Shown: positions 1 through 18,971 of the stretch, piece after piece
Position numbering within the stretch: position 1 is the stretch's first letter
Layout: every line of letters starts with the position of its first letter
Origin: Mugil cephalus
Lineage: Eukaryota; Chordata; Actinopteri; Mugiliformes; Mugilidae
Length of the DNA: 64,000 nucleotides
NCBI RefSeq assembly: GCF_022458985.1
Contig: NC_061773.1
Location: 5,436,001 to 5,500,000 of the forward strand
Direction: 5' to 3'
Translations under genes and position numbers: made by a program
The notes under the pieces: model-generated
The model's input: the letters and a program-made list of their open reading frames with translations, nothing else
Told to the model about the DNA's origin: nothing
Database searches by the model: none

Positions 1-3000
1 TGCACACCATGGAGCGACACTGTGTGCAGGTGTTGGAGTTGGGCTTGTCGTCCCCAGTGCCCGTCAGGTCGGTGGTTTTGCAGACGGGACACAGTTTGCT
101 GCTGGGCATGGGCGCGATTTGAGGCACAGAGTAAGGAGAGGTGGGGACGCTGCCTCGGTCTGGGGACACAGAAGGGGACCTCCCAGGCCTGCTGCTACCC
201 ACATCCACCTGCAGACTCTTCCTGGATACGTGGCCGTGGCCCTGCTCGCCTTGAGCTGCAGCGTGCTGAGGAGTGTCATGGGCGGCCAGCCTGTCACCTG
301 TCCCAACGCCACTCTGGACTGTTGATTTAGGTCCTGGGTCTGACGGAGGTGGTCTGGCAGGGAGAGGGGAGAAAACGCAGAACAACGTGGAGGTTAGACA
401 TGAGTTAGGAGACAAAATTCAACAGAAAGACAAATCAATTACAACACATTGTATTTTTTGACCCCTGTAAATGTCAAGGAGCCGTCTGGGCCTGGAAATG
501 CTTGATTACTGTCACAAGACAGAGATCTCAAAGGTACCAGATTATTTCTACGTGCTTTCAGTTGTCATTTTTACACCATTGAATGTTTATCCCTTCAGTT
601 TATTTTTCCCTGCATAGCTTTAGTCACAGTCTTGACCAGTGTGCCCACATGCGAACGAAACATATTGTTTGTATACGTGACAAATTAAGTCTTCATCAAA
701 CAAGCGCGCACACATCGGAGATTTGCCTCGACCCTTTAAGTTTCCCTGACGTCATCGCAAACTTCCCGAGCACGCCTACTGTACAAGTCACACTATTTGA
801 TTTAAAAAAAAGTAATCACTGCGCTCGAGGGCGGAACAAACATATTACATTTTTTGATTTAAGTGAAATTGATTTGCTCGTGTCAACCCGCAGTGTCATT
901 CACTGCAAATCATCACCACAGCAGCCTTTTGGGTTGATTGAGGGAAAGGCTGAGGGGGCTGTTTGACAGCGGTGCGGCAAATAGAGGAGGTGAAAACAAT
1001 GAAAGAACAAGAGAAATGATGAATAGATGCACAGTCACTTATCTTAGAAGTATTGCTTGTTATTAAAGCAACATACTTTGAAGAGTTCTTAACTTTAAGA
1101 AAAAAGTTAACTCATATTTCACACATATTAACATATATTTTTTAAAAAATGCATTTGCTGTTATAGCAGTTATTTCTGCCTTAAATTAAACAAGTAGCGC
1201 TGCTTCTTCTTGAGTGGTACATTTCAGCCCTGAGATGCATTAAGATTCACATTCCATTAAAACATGGTGTGACTTTAGACCGGCTAACACAGAGCTGAAT
1301 GTTGGCTACTTTCTATAGCCTCTACTGTGAGTTGCTCCTCAAGGTTGTTTTCACTCTTTAAAGCTTTTCTGTCCTGGCCTCAGTAACGTGTTTGAGCTCT
1401 GTGCCTAGAAAGGTAGTGCATCAGTATCGTAAACATTTTGGCTTTCTCACTCATTCTGGGTCTTGAGGCATCGGTGACAATAGCTTGATGAGAATGGAGA
1501 ATTTCCACTGTCATATCATTTTAGACCTTGTTTTGTCAAGGCCGTCATCTTCAAAGACGGCCTCGGCAGCAGCCCCGTGCATCTACAGCCAGGGAGGGAA
1601 GGAGGAATTAAAATGGAGCTTGTTAGCATTTAAGCTCCAGAGCGCTCAGACCAACGAGCCTATCGGGAATGATCCACACTTTTCAAACCATCACCGAGCT
1701 GTTACATTTTAAATTCAACACAGTCTAAACTGGACATTTGGAGATATTGCTGAAGCATCTAACTGCCAATGCACAGAATGGACTGGTTCTAAAACCAAAT
1801 CTAATACATCCAGTGTCCGCATAAGATACAAGGTACCACGTGATATTTATCACTTAATTAGGATACATACAAAGTGGAGTCTCTTCTGATTTATGCAAAG
1901 TTTCAGGAATGACTTAATGAGAGTAAAAAAAAAAAAAGTTTAAAATGGAAGACACCTTTTCAAAAGATGCTTTTAAAGATTCTCATCCATCAGCAAATGG
2001 GAGTCCACTGAGAACAACTTGTGGCTTTATGTCTAAAGCGCTACAAATTGGTTGCCTTATCACAAAGTGGATAGTGAAGCATTTAGGCGCTGACAATCAT
2101 TTGTAATAAGAGCTCCCAGTGAAACTTCTCCCATCGTAAAGAGGCCATAAGACGGTCAATGATACATGAGATAATGCCAGTGCCACTGCTGAGAAGTCAA
2201 GACACACATCACGATGATTCACACTGCAACTGCAGCACAGTGTGAATCCTACAGGAACAGTTAAACATTTTGGGAAATATGTGTATAGGTGCTCAGATGG
2301 ATGAGAAAACTCATAGCACTCACATGTGATGAGTAACACAGGGCAACAGGAAGCAGCCAGTCAGCTTATCTCAGCACAGAGGACAAAACCTAGCATTTTC
2401 TCACAGTAAGTTTGGAAATTTAATGGACCCAGACTGAGAAGTAGTGCTGCTGATAGCCCCACCTCCCATGGCTGCTAAATTGAAAAGGTAATTTCGACGC
2501 TTTAGTATAAATGTAATGTTTTCCGTCTTGATCCCTTGAGTTGCATTTGTTACCTTCAGGCAAATCCCTAATTCCTCTGTCTTCATGCTATAACCTATAA
2601 CATTTACAGAACAGATATGAGAGTGGAATCATTATTCTCGTGCATGTCGTCCATTTTCTCTAGTTGTAAGCCAATGAACATGGAGTGGGCAGTAATGACA
2701 AACAGACGTCATTAGCACTGTCAGGCTAATGAGTGGGAATCAACTAGACACGGCGATCGTTCTCAGTAGCAGGCCACGAAGAGTGAATCCAACCAAGGTA
2801 AGAGTGTTGTTTGCACAAAAATAGACATATTATTATAGATTCAGTCGTGCAACACAATCCCATTTTAAATATCAAACATTATAAGAGCTACTGGTGCGTG
2901 AAGGCATCACAGCTTTTTGATAGAAATCTAGCGTTTATGTCCATTTCCAATTTGAATACAGAATAATGAGAGCTTATTTTAGTGACATCTCTGCAAACAA

Positions 3001-6000
3001 ATGTAGTCCCTCCAGTTTTTTAACCAGACCACGCTGTAAGTGGCATTCTGCATGGAAAAGTCCAAGAACAACAACAATAAAAAGCAATGCAGTTAAAAAG
3101 TAAACTGTCCCTTTACATGACACGTATATATTTCCCTCATGGGACAAAAACCTAACCTCAGACTGACATCTTTTTTTGTCAGATATGTCCCCTGGTATAA
3201 GATCATCTAAGACATGTGTGCTTAATTTTAGTCCCATACAGTATCAGTATCCTTGTAATGGACATGCTATACGTTTCTCATTGATTTATGCCTCTGTCCA
3301 CTGGAAATGAAACTGGGTAGCTGAGGCTTCTGGGTGAAACGTTGTCTCCTGCTTCCATTCAGAAATATTTAAAGGTCATAGCAGAAATGTATGGGACGGA
3401 TTAGACATGTCCAAATGCACCCTTTGTTTTAAACGTCCACATGCACGTTAAAGGCATCACTGTGAAGTTGTGAAGTATAAATCCACCGTGAACCGTCTCC
3501 TCAACAGAACAGCATCAACCACTGGCAAGGTCTGGAAATGTCAGAAAGAAAAATGTGAAGAGGTTGTGTTTGCTCCCCAGGAGGAAATATTTCTGCTGTG
3601 ATGCAATGCAGCAGCTGCGGGACACTTTGCTTTCTAAACAAGAGGTTTTCTGGGTTGGAGTTCATCTCAAGGGTTAAAGGGGGATGAAGGGGGTGGATAA
3701 AAGTCAACGCCAATTATTTTTCAAGTTATCTCTTATTTCTTGATGTTATTAGCTGTGCACTATGCTCCATTCCCACAAAATAATATGAACTCCCGCAGAT
3801 GCATTTAACGACATTATTTTCTCAATTAGCGAGTCCTTTGATAGAAGTAGTCACAAATAGACCCAAAGCAAAGCAGTTATGAGGAGCACTAAACTAATTG
3901 TTACAGTGTGTGGTGGAGGTGGGTATCAGGGTTATAGACCACAGCACTTCTTATTTCTATTACACGCAGGTCTTTTATCGTTTTGCATCAGACAAGCTCG
4001 GCTAATCCTGAAAAACTAATTGATGAACAGAGATGGATGAGGGAAAGCTCGGGAGACAATGCATTCACCAGGATGCTGGCCAAATATAAATGCAGTATCT
4101 ATATTTCTAAAACCTTTCTTTATGTATCATTTAAAATCACAACTTGTCCTTAACAACAACCACCGCACAAACTGTGAGCTACAGCTGTTAATGTGCGTCA
4201 ATGTCCAGTCCAATGTGCGCACCCGGGACTGAACCAGGCCCGGTGCTGCTGGAGCTGACTGAAGCTCAGGTTCAGTCGCTGTGTAATCTCAGTGCAGAGT
4301 CTTTGAGATGAACCGTCCTCAGTCTGACAACATGAGGTGGAACGGTATGTACTTATTTATGTGGTTTCGCTCAGCTTCACAAAGTATAACATGAAAAACT
4401 CAACCATTTCATGTGATCAGTTTGCAGCAGCTGAAAGTGGCAAGTAAAAAGTCTTATAACAATAAAAACATGCATGATGCAATGCCTCCAGGTACAGCCT
4501 GTGTATATCATATATTATTTTTAAGGCTAGGATCCCAACCAAAGACTTTCATAAAAAAAAAAATAAAAAAATAAAAACATATTTAATCTAATGTAACTAT
4601 CAGTGAACCAGTGAATGAGGTAACACAATAGTGGCTAATACAAACATATTTGCATTACTACAAACTGGGTGACAGTCTGTGGTAATACTTTCAGAAAACA
4701 AAAGTATTTAGTTACTTTAGGTGTAATATCTATAAATAAATATGAATGCAGAAAGCTAAACCTTCAAGACATGACAGCCGATGGGTTCCGAAACTGCTGC
4801 TAAGTCAAACAAAACTGTTGCAAACAACAGCTGCAGTTTCACATTAATTAACCGTGAAACTTATAAAAGTGTCTCCTTTGTTTCTCCGCTCCAGGATCCT
4901 GTGACCTGTAGTATTAAACCACATCTGCTGTTATCACTGTAAGTGTCGTCATATCAACCAGGATTAAGATCTGAGAGGCTGCCTCTTTAATAAAAACGTT
5001 GTCACTCTAATGACTTAATCCCTTATAGGCAGAAGTCAGAAGTGTCATAAATAATAATAAAACGTATGAATTATTTGTTTGGGTTACGATAACCATTTAG
5101 TATATATAGGCTACATAGCGCACAGTGCTTTCATTGCAGCAGGTAAATTAATTATGAGAACCTACTGTCAGAGCACTAGTGCTTGAGTGGATCCATTATT
5201 TCCACGGTTTATGAACTGTAGCTTTGTTTTGGTTTGAAAAGAAAGTGGCACATGTTGAACAGAATCAAATGCCGCTCCACATTTCGTAGCGTATGTCATT
5301 ACATGACGAGGAAAGTTCGGTTCAGCGCTATTTTAATTGTCAGAAAAACAACGGGACGACAATTCAGCAGCAGAACACTGAGCGCGTTGTTGTGAACAGG
5401 ACATTGGTACTTGTGTCAGAACGCTTTTCAGCCAGTCATCAGGTTGGGATGACTGCGTACATAGTCAAAGCTGTTGTGATAAGAAAAACAACTAGTGTGA
5501 TGCAGAAGGGCGGGGTGGCTGGAATAGATTCCTACAAGGGCTCAGATTTAGCTCTCTGACTGCAATGAATAAAATATAATAGGCCCTGAAAAAGAGCAAA
5601 AAAATAAGTCTATACAGAACTTACTTTCAAATTAAGTTATTATATCGCATATTATACTGCATATATATATATATATATACAGTATGTATACCTATACATC
5701 ATATCTACTCATAATATTAGGCATACTTATCAAGTGCTGCAACCCATTTAATTAAGAGGAACGTCCCCAATCTACAGACTCAGCTCAGCCACAGTCTCAT
5801 TGTTTCTCAAACTCCCACAAATTCTTTGTAAAAGAATACGTTGGACTGATCACAGAGGCACGATCTGAAGGAGGCCATTTAAATCAGCCATATAATACAC
5901 GCTCTCCCCCTCTCTGCCTATTTCTCACCACGCCTCCCTCTCCCGGCCTCTCAGCTCACTCAGTCTCTCACCGCTCGCCATCACTTTATGAGATACCTTA

Positions 6001-7725
6001 GGGTGCATACCGGAGAGAAATCAAGACATAAAATAATCATGAGGTTACAAGAGAGCCATGAGCCTTTAAACTTGCCCTGCAGTGAATAAACAGGATGAAC
6101 AGTGAGTGCTTTTCCAAAATAGAAACACGGAGCGGACTGGACGTGATTAAAAGTATATGGCAGTCTTATTGCTGAACACGCCCACAGCAGAGCCCCGTGC
6201 ACCGTTGCAGCCTAAAATCACTGCCTAGTAAAAACAAATCAGACGGTGAGACTTGTTCTCCAAAGCACCGGCTGTTCTCTAATTTTTGGCCTTGCACGAC
6301 GGTTTGTAGCACGAAAGAGAACCCACACCGGGCTAAAATGCGAGTACTGCGAGGCAGGTGTGGCAAATCCTAGATGCAGCTGTGTCTCTGTGTGTGGGTA
6401 TTGAAGTCTACAACTGTTGAACTGTGTAATTAAGTCAATATCAGATCTTGTTGGAAGGGTAATCCCTCCCACACACCCACACAGAAAACCTGCAGGCTGC
6501 TACATGTGGTCACGCCGATCATGATTTTGGCTGCTTTATTTTTGTTTTTTTTGTTTCTTCTAAAAGACTAATAACGTATCAGCCTGCACTGTGCTACTAT
6601 AATCCAGCAGTGGGGTTTATAAATATGAAACTATCCATACGAAGGGACTGTTGTAATTCATGGCTACCATGTAGTCTGGTTTCTTACGGCAGGATGCAAG
6701 GCCACTTTTCTGTGCAGCTGTCAGTGGCGAAGAAACAATTTTCAATGGCTAGCTATTGATTTGAAATCTGATGACTGAGACAGTCGTGGCACACACGTTT
6801 TTTTAAGCTCCCGAGGAGAATGACATAGATGGTAGCACTGCCATACTGCACAACGTTGTCATCAGGCAGGGTGCAGACCTCCTCCTCCTCCTCCTCCTCC
6901 TCCTCGCCGGGAGAAAAGGTGATTTCTCAGAATGACTGTTTTTACTAGAATTCATGTCGGTCTATGTTCAGGAAATCAGCCTGTAATGGAAACCTCTGAG
7001 ATCCGGCGCACTTCGCATCATTTACATTTCTAATTTATTTATCACCTGAAGCTATGGGAGCATTAATATCTCCGAAATCCATTCCCAGGTGTTCATATTT
7101 ACTTGGCACTGCCTCACTATGAGGAGGGGGAAAATGTCGCTCTTTCATTCATGATAGTTACTGGTGCCTCGGGACAGACACCGTGAAAACGGGCGTAGAA
7201 ATTCCTAGTGAGACGTCTCAACGCTGTATTTACGTTATTATCGATTCTACATCGAAAGCGTTGCATATTAAATTTGACTTGGACTCAGTCCGACGTTGAC
7301 TAAAAGGGTGTTGCTGTCCAAAAAAAGCAAAAAAAAAATGGGTCTGAAAAGGGGGTGGCGGATTGTGTTGACAGGGATATTGAAATAAATAATTAAGCGC
7401 CCATTCAAGTCTATCTACACGCAGTCGGTTGATCCTATATCTACGCTGCACGTCGTACTAATGTACGGTACACACCACGCTGCCGTGTAGCCTCCCTGCT
7501 TTCTCTCCGCTGTTTGGCGGAGAAGCGTCCTAGCTATCGCGGCTACCTGTTAATCCCCGGCCCGGGTCCAGCCCCACTTCCTCCGACTGGAGCTCCGTTG
7601 CTCGGCTTGATGAGCTGTCCAGAGTCCGGTGGTGCTGAAATGGAAGCCGGAGCCCCTGCAGCAGGGACGGCGGGGCCGGCCTGTCCCGCCTGTCCCTCCC
7701 CCTCCATACTGGCCTCGTTCCCCAT
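1..7725 (-). CDS. bsn: Bassoon, presynaptic active-zone scaffold (5' part; runs off left edge)
   Basis: Bassoon is a giant scaffold of the presynaptic cytomatrix. Two coding exons are visible: exon 1 at 7547-7725 and exon 2 from 353 down to the window edge. Exon 1 begins MGNEASMEGEGQ, matching the human MGNEVSLEGG start; Gly2 fits the family's N-myristoylation signal. The rest of exon 1 is rich in Gly, Pro and Ala, as in mammals. Exon 1 ends in phase 2 before a gtagcc donor; exon 2 follows a ctgccag acceptor with a long pyrimidine tract and restores an Arg codon. Exon 2 encodes RKSLQVDVGSSRPGRSP, then SVSPDRGSVPTSPYSVPQIA, then CPVCKTTDL and CTQCRSMVC, the start of the first Piccolo/Bassoon zinc finger. 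These strings are near-identical to human BSN. Only about 177 codons of a protein of nearly 4000 residues are present. Teleosts may carry two bsn copies; which one this is cannot be told here. Confidence 0.93.
354..7546 (-). other. bsn intron 1 (7.2 kb)
   Basis: This long first intron separates bsn exon 1 from exon 2. It is AT-rich and contains no exon I can support on either strand. Visible content is limited to short simple repeats (an AT run near 5660-5680 and a CCT run at 6878-6905). Long first introns of neuronal genes often hold enhancers, but I cannot identify any from this sequence alone. Confidence 0.85.
6878..6905. repeat. (CCT)n microsatellite
   Basis: About nine uninterrupted CCT triplets lie in bsn intron 1. 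On the minus (transcribed) strand this reads as a GGA run. Confidence 0.95.
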
Positions 7726-8100
7726 CGTCTCGGGATAGGTCTCGACGGAGAGAAACGATGTTGTAGATGGTTCTACAGCTGTGCTAAAAACTCAGATAAA
7801 ACTCAGCGCTGCTCCCCTTCCGCCATCATCACCTACAATTCAGCATCCCGCACGGAGCACGCGCACTGAAGGAGAGGATGAGGGAGCGCGCTGACGCAAT
7901 GGGTGGTGACTTGTGTTGCTCGTACGTGCGCGTTCACAGCGCCCAGTTATCTCAAGCCTCAAGTGTCACCACGCAAATACCCCCAAGCCCTTTACGGCGC
8001 ATGTGTGGAAACCACCGAGACCGCCCGTATTCAATTCGCGTCTTTCCCTTTACACCACTAGCTCGGTAACCTAAATGCGGGAGACACCGAACACCACGGA
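7726..8100 (-). promoter_or_regulatory. Probable bsn promoter and 5' UTR
   Basis: The 400 bp upstream of the bsn start codon are clearly richer in CpG dinucleotides than the flanking DNA (for example around 7860-8050) and there is no other gene nearby that could use them. No TATA box is evident. The transcription start cannot be placed exactly. Confidence 0.5.
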
Positions 8101-9777
8101 CTGCACGTTTGAGATACGGCGTTTGTTATCATATCTGACAGCGTTATTGTTGTTTTCCTTCCAGCGAGGCTACAGAAAGTATCACAGAAAAAAAATATAT
8201 ATATAACCCAATGAAATTCAGAGACCCAAAATTCAAAACCGTTTTCTGCAAAATAAGTATCTTAAAAAGTCTTTAATATTTAATATTTATAACATCTACA
8301 GTATTAAATTATAGTGATCATAACAATATTAAATTATTATTATTATTCATTATTATTATTATTATTTAAATTATTTTATTTATTATTTAAAAAAGCTACT
8401 TTAGTCGTCAAAATAGTAAAACCATAAATAAACACGAATAATGAATCAGAGAGACCTGTGAAACACAGGTTATTGATAATAACAAATTTCTTAACATTTT
8501 AAGTGAGCATTTCATCTGTGAACACAAAGCTAGCAACTTACTTGATACCTGATCAAGCTGATCTTTTAAAGCATTTAAGCAAAAAGGTCAAAAACTCCCC
8601 AGGGCTCATAAAATGTAAATTTGCTAGTTATCTCGGTCTCCTGAGATTTCTAACGAAACACTGTTGGGACAAAATAAGGTATTTGAAAATGTCATCTAGA
8701 TATTTAGGAAATTATGGAAGTATTTTTTATTTTATTTATTTATTTTTTTTTCAGATACTTCAAGATACAAAAAATAATAACTAATTCCGAATATGAAGAT
8801 TGACTGTTTTAGACCCTGTATTGTTTGGTGGTGTAAATAACTAATTCTTTTAATCTACAGATTTAAAATGTTAATGATAGCAACTACAAATTGAACAATG
8901 CAATATCTATGTCATGTTTTTTCAAATACATACCTGTGCCACCACAGTCCGACTGTGACGAAGTTGGTTAGACATCAGTCTGAGTCTTTTCCAAATTGCA
9001 GGCAAAGAGCGATGACATTTATTTATTTCACTAGAACATATGCTGCACTGAAAATCTGCAGCTGAGGGGTATTTTGTTTTAGTTTCCTCTCCCACATAGA
9101 CAGCTGCCTTAGAGGCACTGGCATTATTACAAGCTCATCATAGCAGTGCTCAGATATGTCCCGAGGTAAAGAGCAACATTAGACGACAAACAAAAAACAC
9201 CAACCACCAAAACAACTGTCACACTAAGACTGACAGTTTTGTCATACTCAGTACATTTCCTGCCAAAATAATCCGCGTATTGCAAGAGGCTGCTCAGTGA
9301 ACAGGATAATGTAAGGTTTATTTATTTAACAAAATGATAAAATGTGTCCGTTTGAATAGAACTGGTGTGAATGAAAACTGAAATTGGTCTTGCAATATAG
9401 AAATGCAACTCCAATATTAAATGTTTATGTAAATACACATGTACATCAACTACAGCCATACACACATCTGAACTTACTTTTATTGTGAATGGTTTTCGTT
9501 ATAGCGCAGAGAGACTAAATGACTGCTCTCCCTAGTGTGCACCAGCTGTCACTACAACACTTGTAACAAACTTAAAGAACAAAGCTACGGTTATTAAAAT
9601 TATTCACATTTGTAAAACCGTTTTCTTTTTGTTTTGTTTTGTTTTTTTGTAAATGGAAGGTAACACCTATCTGTATGCCATTATTATAAAATGCCGTAGC
9701 CCTGGACTCTGCAGTCGGTCATGTCACTGAAAAACATACAAAAAATGCATTTGTGATTCGAAGATATTCTCACTTAC
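8101..9777. other. Intergenic DNA between bsn and BAP1, no gene seen
   Basis: This is AT-rich spacer with ATT-rich runs near 8280-8390. No splice-supported exon, RNA gene or recognisable mobile element was found. It separates the divergent bsn promoter from the BAP1 3' end. Confidence 0.7.
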
Positions 9778-10640
9778 TTTATTGAAGAATGAACTGGCAA
9801 GCACAAAAAAAAAACGGCTGAATTCAGTGTAACGGCGAGCCAATCAACAGATACATATGTACAAAACACACAGCTGCAGACGTCCAACTTAATATTCACT
9901 CAGTTTCAAGATTAATTTCAGGTACAAAAATAACACAAGCTCATTTTTTTCATTTTCAGGCCCCCAAGGGATACGGACAGCAAGAGACCCTTGACTGAAG
10001 AGATATTACAGTGAAAAGAAAAACCCTGATGCATCAGGACTGGTTGAGATTAAAATTGTCCATGTATAATGTGATTAAAACACATTTTTATGTGTTATAA
10101 AGTGAATTTCCTACACTTAATATGCTGAGATTAAAATGCTATGGGTGAATAAAACTGCACTTTTTTTTTATTTTTTTAGAAAACATTCAATACTTCATTG
10201 GCACTGTGAAAAAATAACAGAGGGATACAGCTGAGGAAATGATTGGTGGTTATCAAAATGTGTACTTAGTGACAGACAGAGGGGAATTTAAGAAATCCCT
10301 AATCCAATGTATAACTACTGCACTGACCACAAACAATAGAGAACACCTTTTAATAAAGGCATTCCAGTGCATCACTGGGGACATGCCTGATTCCATATTT
10401 ACAACTGGAGACAGCAATGGCACAAGAAGAAAATGTACAAAAAACGATAAAAGAATTGACCAAACACATGATCGATTTTACAATGCGGAAAACGCTCTGG
10501 CTAAAATACAACACCGAACTGTACCAAAAGGAATAAAGGCAGTTCATTGTGCAGGAGTGCGGCAATTTCTTTTTTTTTCTTCCACTGTTGTGATTGCTCG
10601 GCGCTCACAGGTTACTTACAGACATAATGATTGTTTGAAT
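9778..10640 (-). other. BAP1 3' UTR with poly(A) signal
   Basis: Reading the minus strand downstream of the BAP1 stop codon, the first convincing AATAAA lies at the complement of 9778-9783, giving a 3' UTR of about 0.85 kb. A 186-codon open frame on the opposite strand here (10239-10799) overlaps the last BAP1 exon and has no recognisable product, so it is not treated as a gene. Confidence 0.6.
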
Positions 10641-16683
<6,043 letters not shown>

Positions 16684-17567
16684 ATTTGTATTTGTGTAAT
16701 GCTGACTGATATTTAAGATGTTTTCCAGTCCATGTTCGAAAACAGGATACAGATATCTAACCACAAAGTCTTATCCATTCACGAAACAACTATGGAGCGA
16801 GAGCTCAAGATAAACACAATAGACAGAGTTGGCCGCTTATGAAATACGTCATCAAGAAAGGACGGAGAGTTGCAAAAAAAACAGTCCGACCGCCAATTTC
16901 CTGCCATACCCGAAGGAGTCTGTGTATCTATCAATTAATCATTCATTCAACCGCTAGACATTTTTGTTAACACTTTATATATATACTTTTGATTTTGACA
17001 ATATTTAACAATATCAATAAAAAATGCATTTAAATATGTAGGCCTAATTTACAAGAAAAGCGATGCCATCTTGTAAATATACTTAGAGGCAAATAATTAG
17101 GTCAATGTCATATTTATCGTAACAGTGGCTATAAACTTAAGTTTCACCAAAACAAGCACACAGTACCTCCTGAAGATACCGTATTTTGATAAAACAACAA
17201 ATAAATAAATAAAATTAAAAAATGTTGAATATTTTGTGAGAATCAAACTGAACAAAGAAAATCAATTACAGGAAATACCAATATTGATAAACTGTGCTAC
17301 ACATGCAATGCGTGATTCAATGATTAAAATATTCCTAGTTTGTGTATTGGCGTAGTAGTAAAGTGAGCGACTGAAGGAAGCGCTAGAGGCAGGAACTAAA
17401 GTTGGAGTATCCTCTGCGGGGACAGTAATCGAGGTCACACTGGCAAAAAATGGAAATTAGTAACGTTTATCAGTTCATTTACACAATTACTGTACTTATT
17501 GATTGAATGAACATTGCATGCGCCATCAGCCCAGCTTCTTGAGCAGGAAAGCACATGCGTGTACCAG
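16684..17567. promoter_or_regulatory. Shared head-to-head promoter region of BAP1 and RAD54L2
   Basis: BAP1 (minus) starts at 16683. The first, non-coding RAD54L2 exon probably ends at a gtaagc donor at 17568 (plus). Fewer than 900 bp therefore serve both genes. The part nearest BAP1 (16640-16930) and the part nearest RAD54L2 (17330-17570) have more CpG than the AT-rich middle. I see no TATA box in a usable position. The exact start sites are inferred, not seen. Confidence 0.55.
17430..17567 (+). other. Probable non-coding first exon of RAD54L2
   Basis: A good donor (ccag followed by gtaagc) ends this segment, and the first coding exon of RAD54L2 opens with an acceptor at 18920 and 51 nt of leader. 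The exon's left limit is a guess. No start codon in frame with the coding sequence is needed here. Confidence 0.4.
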
Positions 17568-18971
17568 GTAAGCTCCAGCAACACCTTTATGTTTGAGTCT
17601 AACAGACGCGTCTTAGTGTTAGCCTCGGTGTAATTTAGGCTAGCATTAGCTCCGGGGACGCTACACCTACACAATGTTAGATTGTTATCTTGCCACGACA
17701 GCCAACAAAACCGTCGCCTCGACAGAGCAGGCTGTTTTGTTCCTTGTAGCTCAAGTTACAGCCAGACATTATGCTTTTTTGCCACCGATGGACCTCGGAG
17801 GTTGCATGTGTTTGAGCTTTTATTGGTGCTGCTCTGCGTTTATTGTTGTATAATTAGCTAGCACACTGGGCTGCTGACTCAGCCTGAGAAACGGTGTCAT
17901 TTCTGCATATGTAATTGAATAGTCCTATTAGAAGCCACCTAACAATAGTTACTTGGCGTTCCTGTTAACTAACACTAACACAACCACAATAGAATGGGAG
18001 CAGGGGTGGGGATGTGCTGCTACCTGCTAGCCTCCTCCATCCTGAGCTCAAAAGCCATTGGATGAGTTCTCTCCCACGTCATGTGTAGCGTATACTCCAA
18101 CTTATAATCGTTACACTGATCAATACTAACACTACTCGATAATAGATATCTATGTTTGATACTCAGTGTGCAGTAGCTACCATAACATGCGGATTATAGC
18201 TTATAACAACGGCCTCATTACGATAAGTCACAAAAGGGGTACATTTTCATGCAACATGCTCACTTCTCAGTTCGTTAGGTACACCAGTGCTAACAATCTT
18301 GTGCTGCTTCTTAGCTTCATGAAGTTTATGGTACTGGGCATTTGTTTAAAATAACTGGGAAATCTGTTTATTGAACAGTATTTTCATTGCGGATTGTAGT
18401 ACTATGTATTGTATTTTTATTTTTTTTACCAACACATGTTTATGTTATTCTATTGCCTCATTTTAGTCAGTGGGCTACACTCAAAAGCAAACAAAAAGCC
18501 CTTTGTGCTTAATTCAATCTAGTTTAAGAGTACTACAAACTGCATCCTCCAAAATGATCTTATAGTTGATTGACCGTCTTTCTAACACTGTTTCCACATA
18601 AACTGAACACTCCAATAGTCATGAGGGGGCATTTAGTGCTGGAACTTTATTATAGAAGACATTCATTTTCAGTAGTGTACCTGATATATTGGTAAGTGTT
18701 CACACTAAACTCTCTGTTCAGCTATTATATATTGTGTTGTGTTTCTTGCATCGTTTTCGCCAAATAAACCTAATCTTCAACTAAAAATATGTATATCAGT
18801 TTAGAGATAGATAACATTAATCTTTTGCATTTTTGTAATTAATTAATAGGCGTCAAATGCAAAATACCAATAACTAAAAAAAAAAGCTATGATGTGACAT
18901 GATGTGTCTTGTTGTTTTAGGGCTCCTGATGAAGGTGTGTAGGTAATACTTCGAGAGCCCTATAAGACACC

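Noticed and set aside
583-966. 127-codon open frame in bsn intron 1
   Set aside because: No family resemblance, no splice support and ordinary composition; a frame of this length is expected by chance a few times in 64 kb.
5293-5559. 88-codon open frame in bsn intron 1
   Set aside because: Unrecognised sequence with no splice or promoter support; treated as chance.
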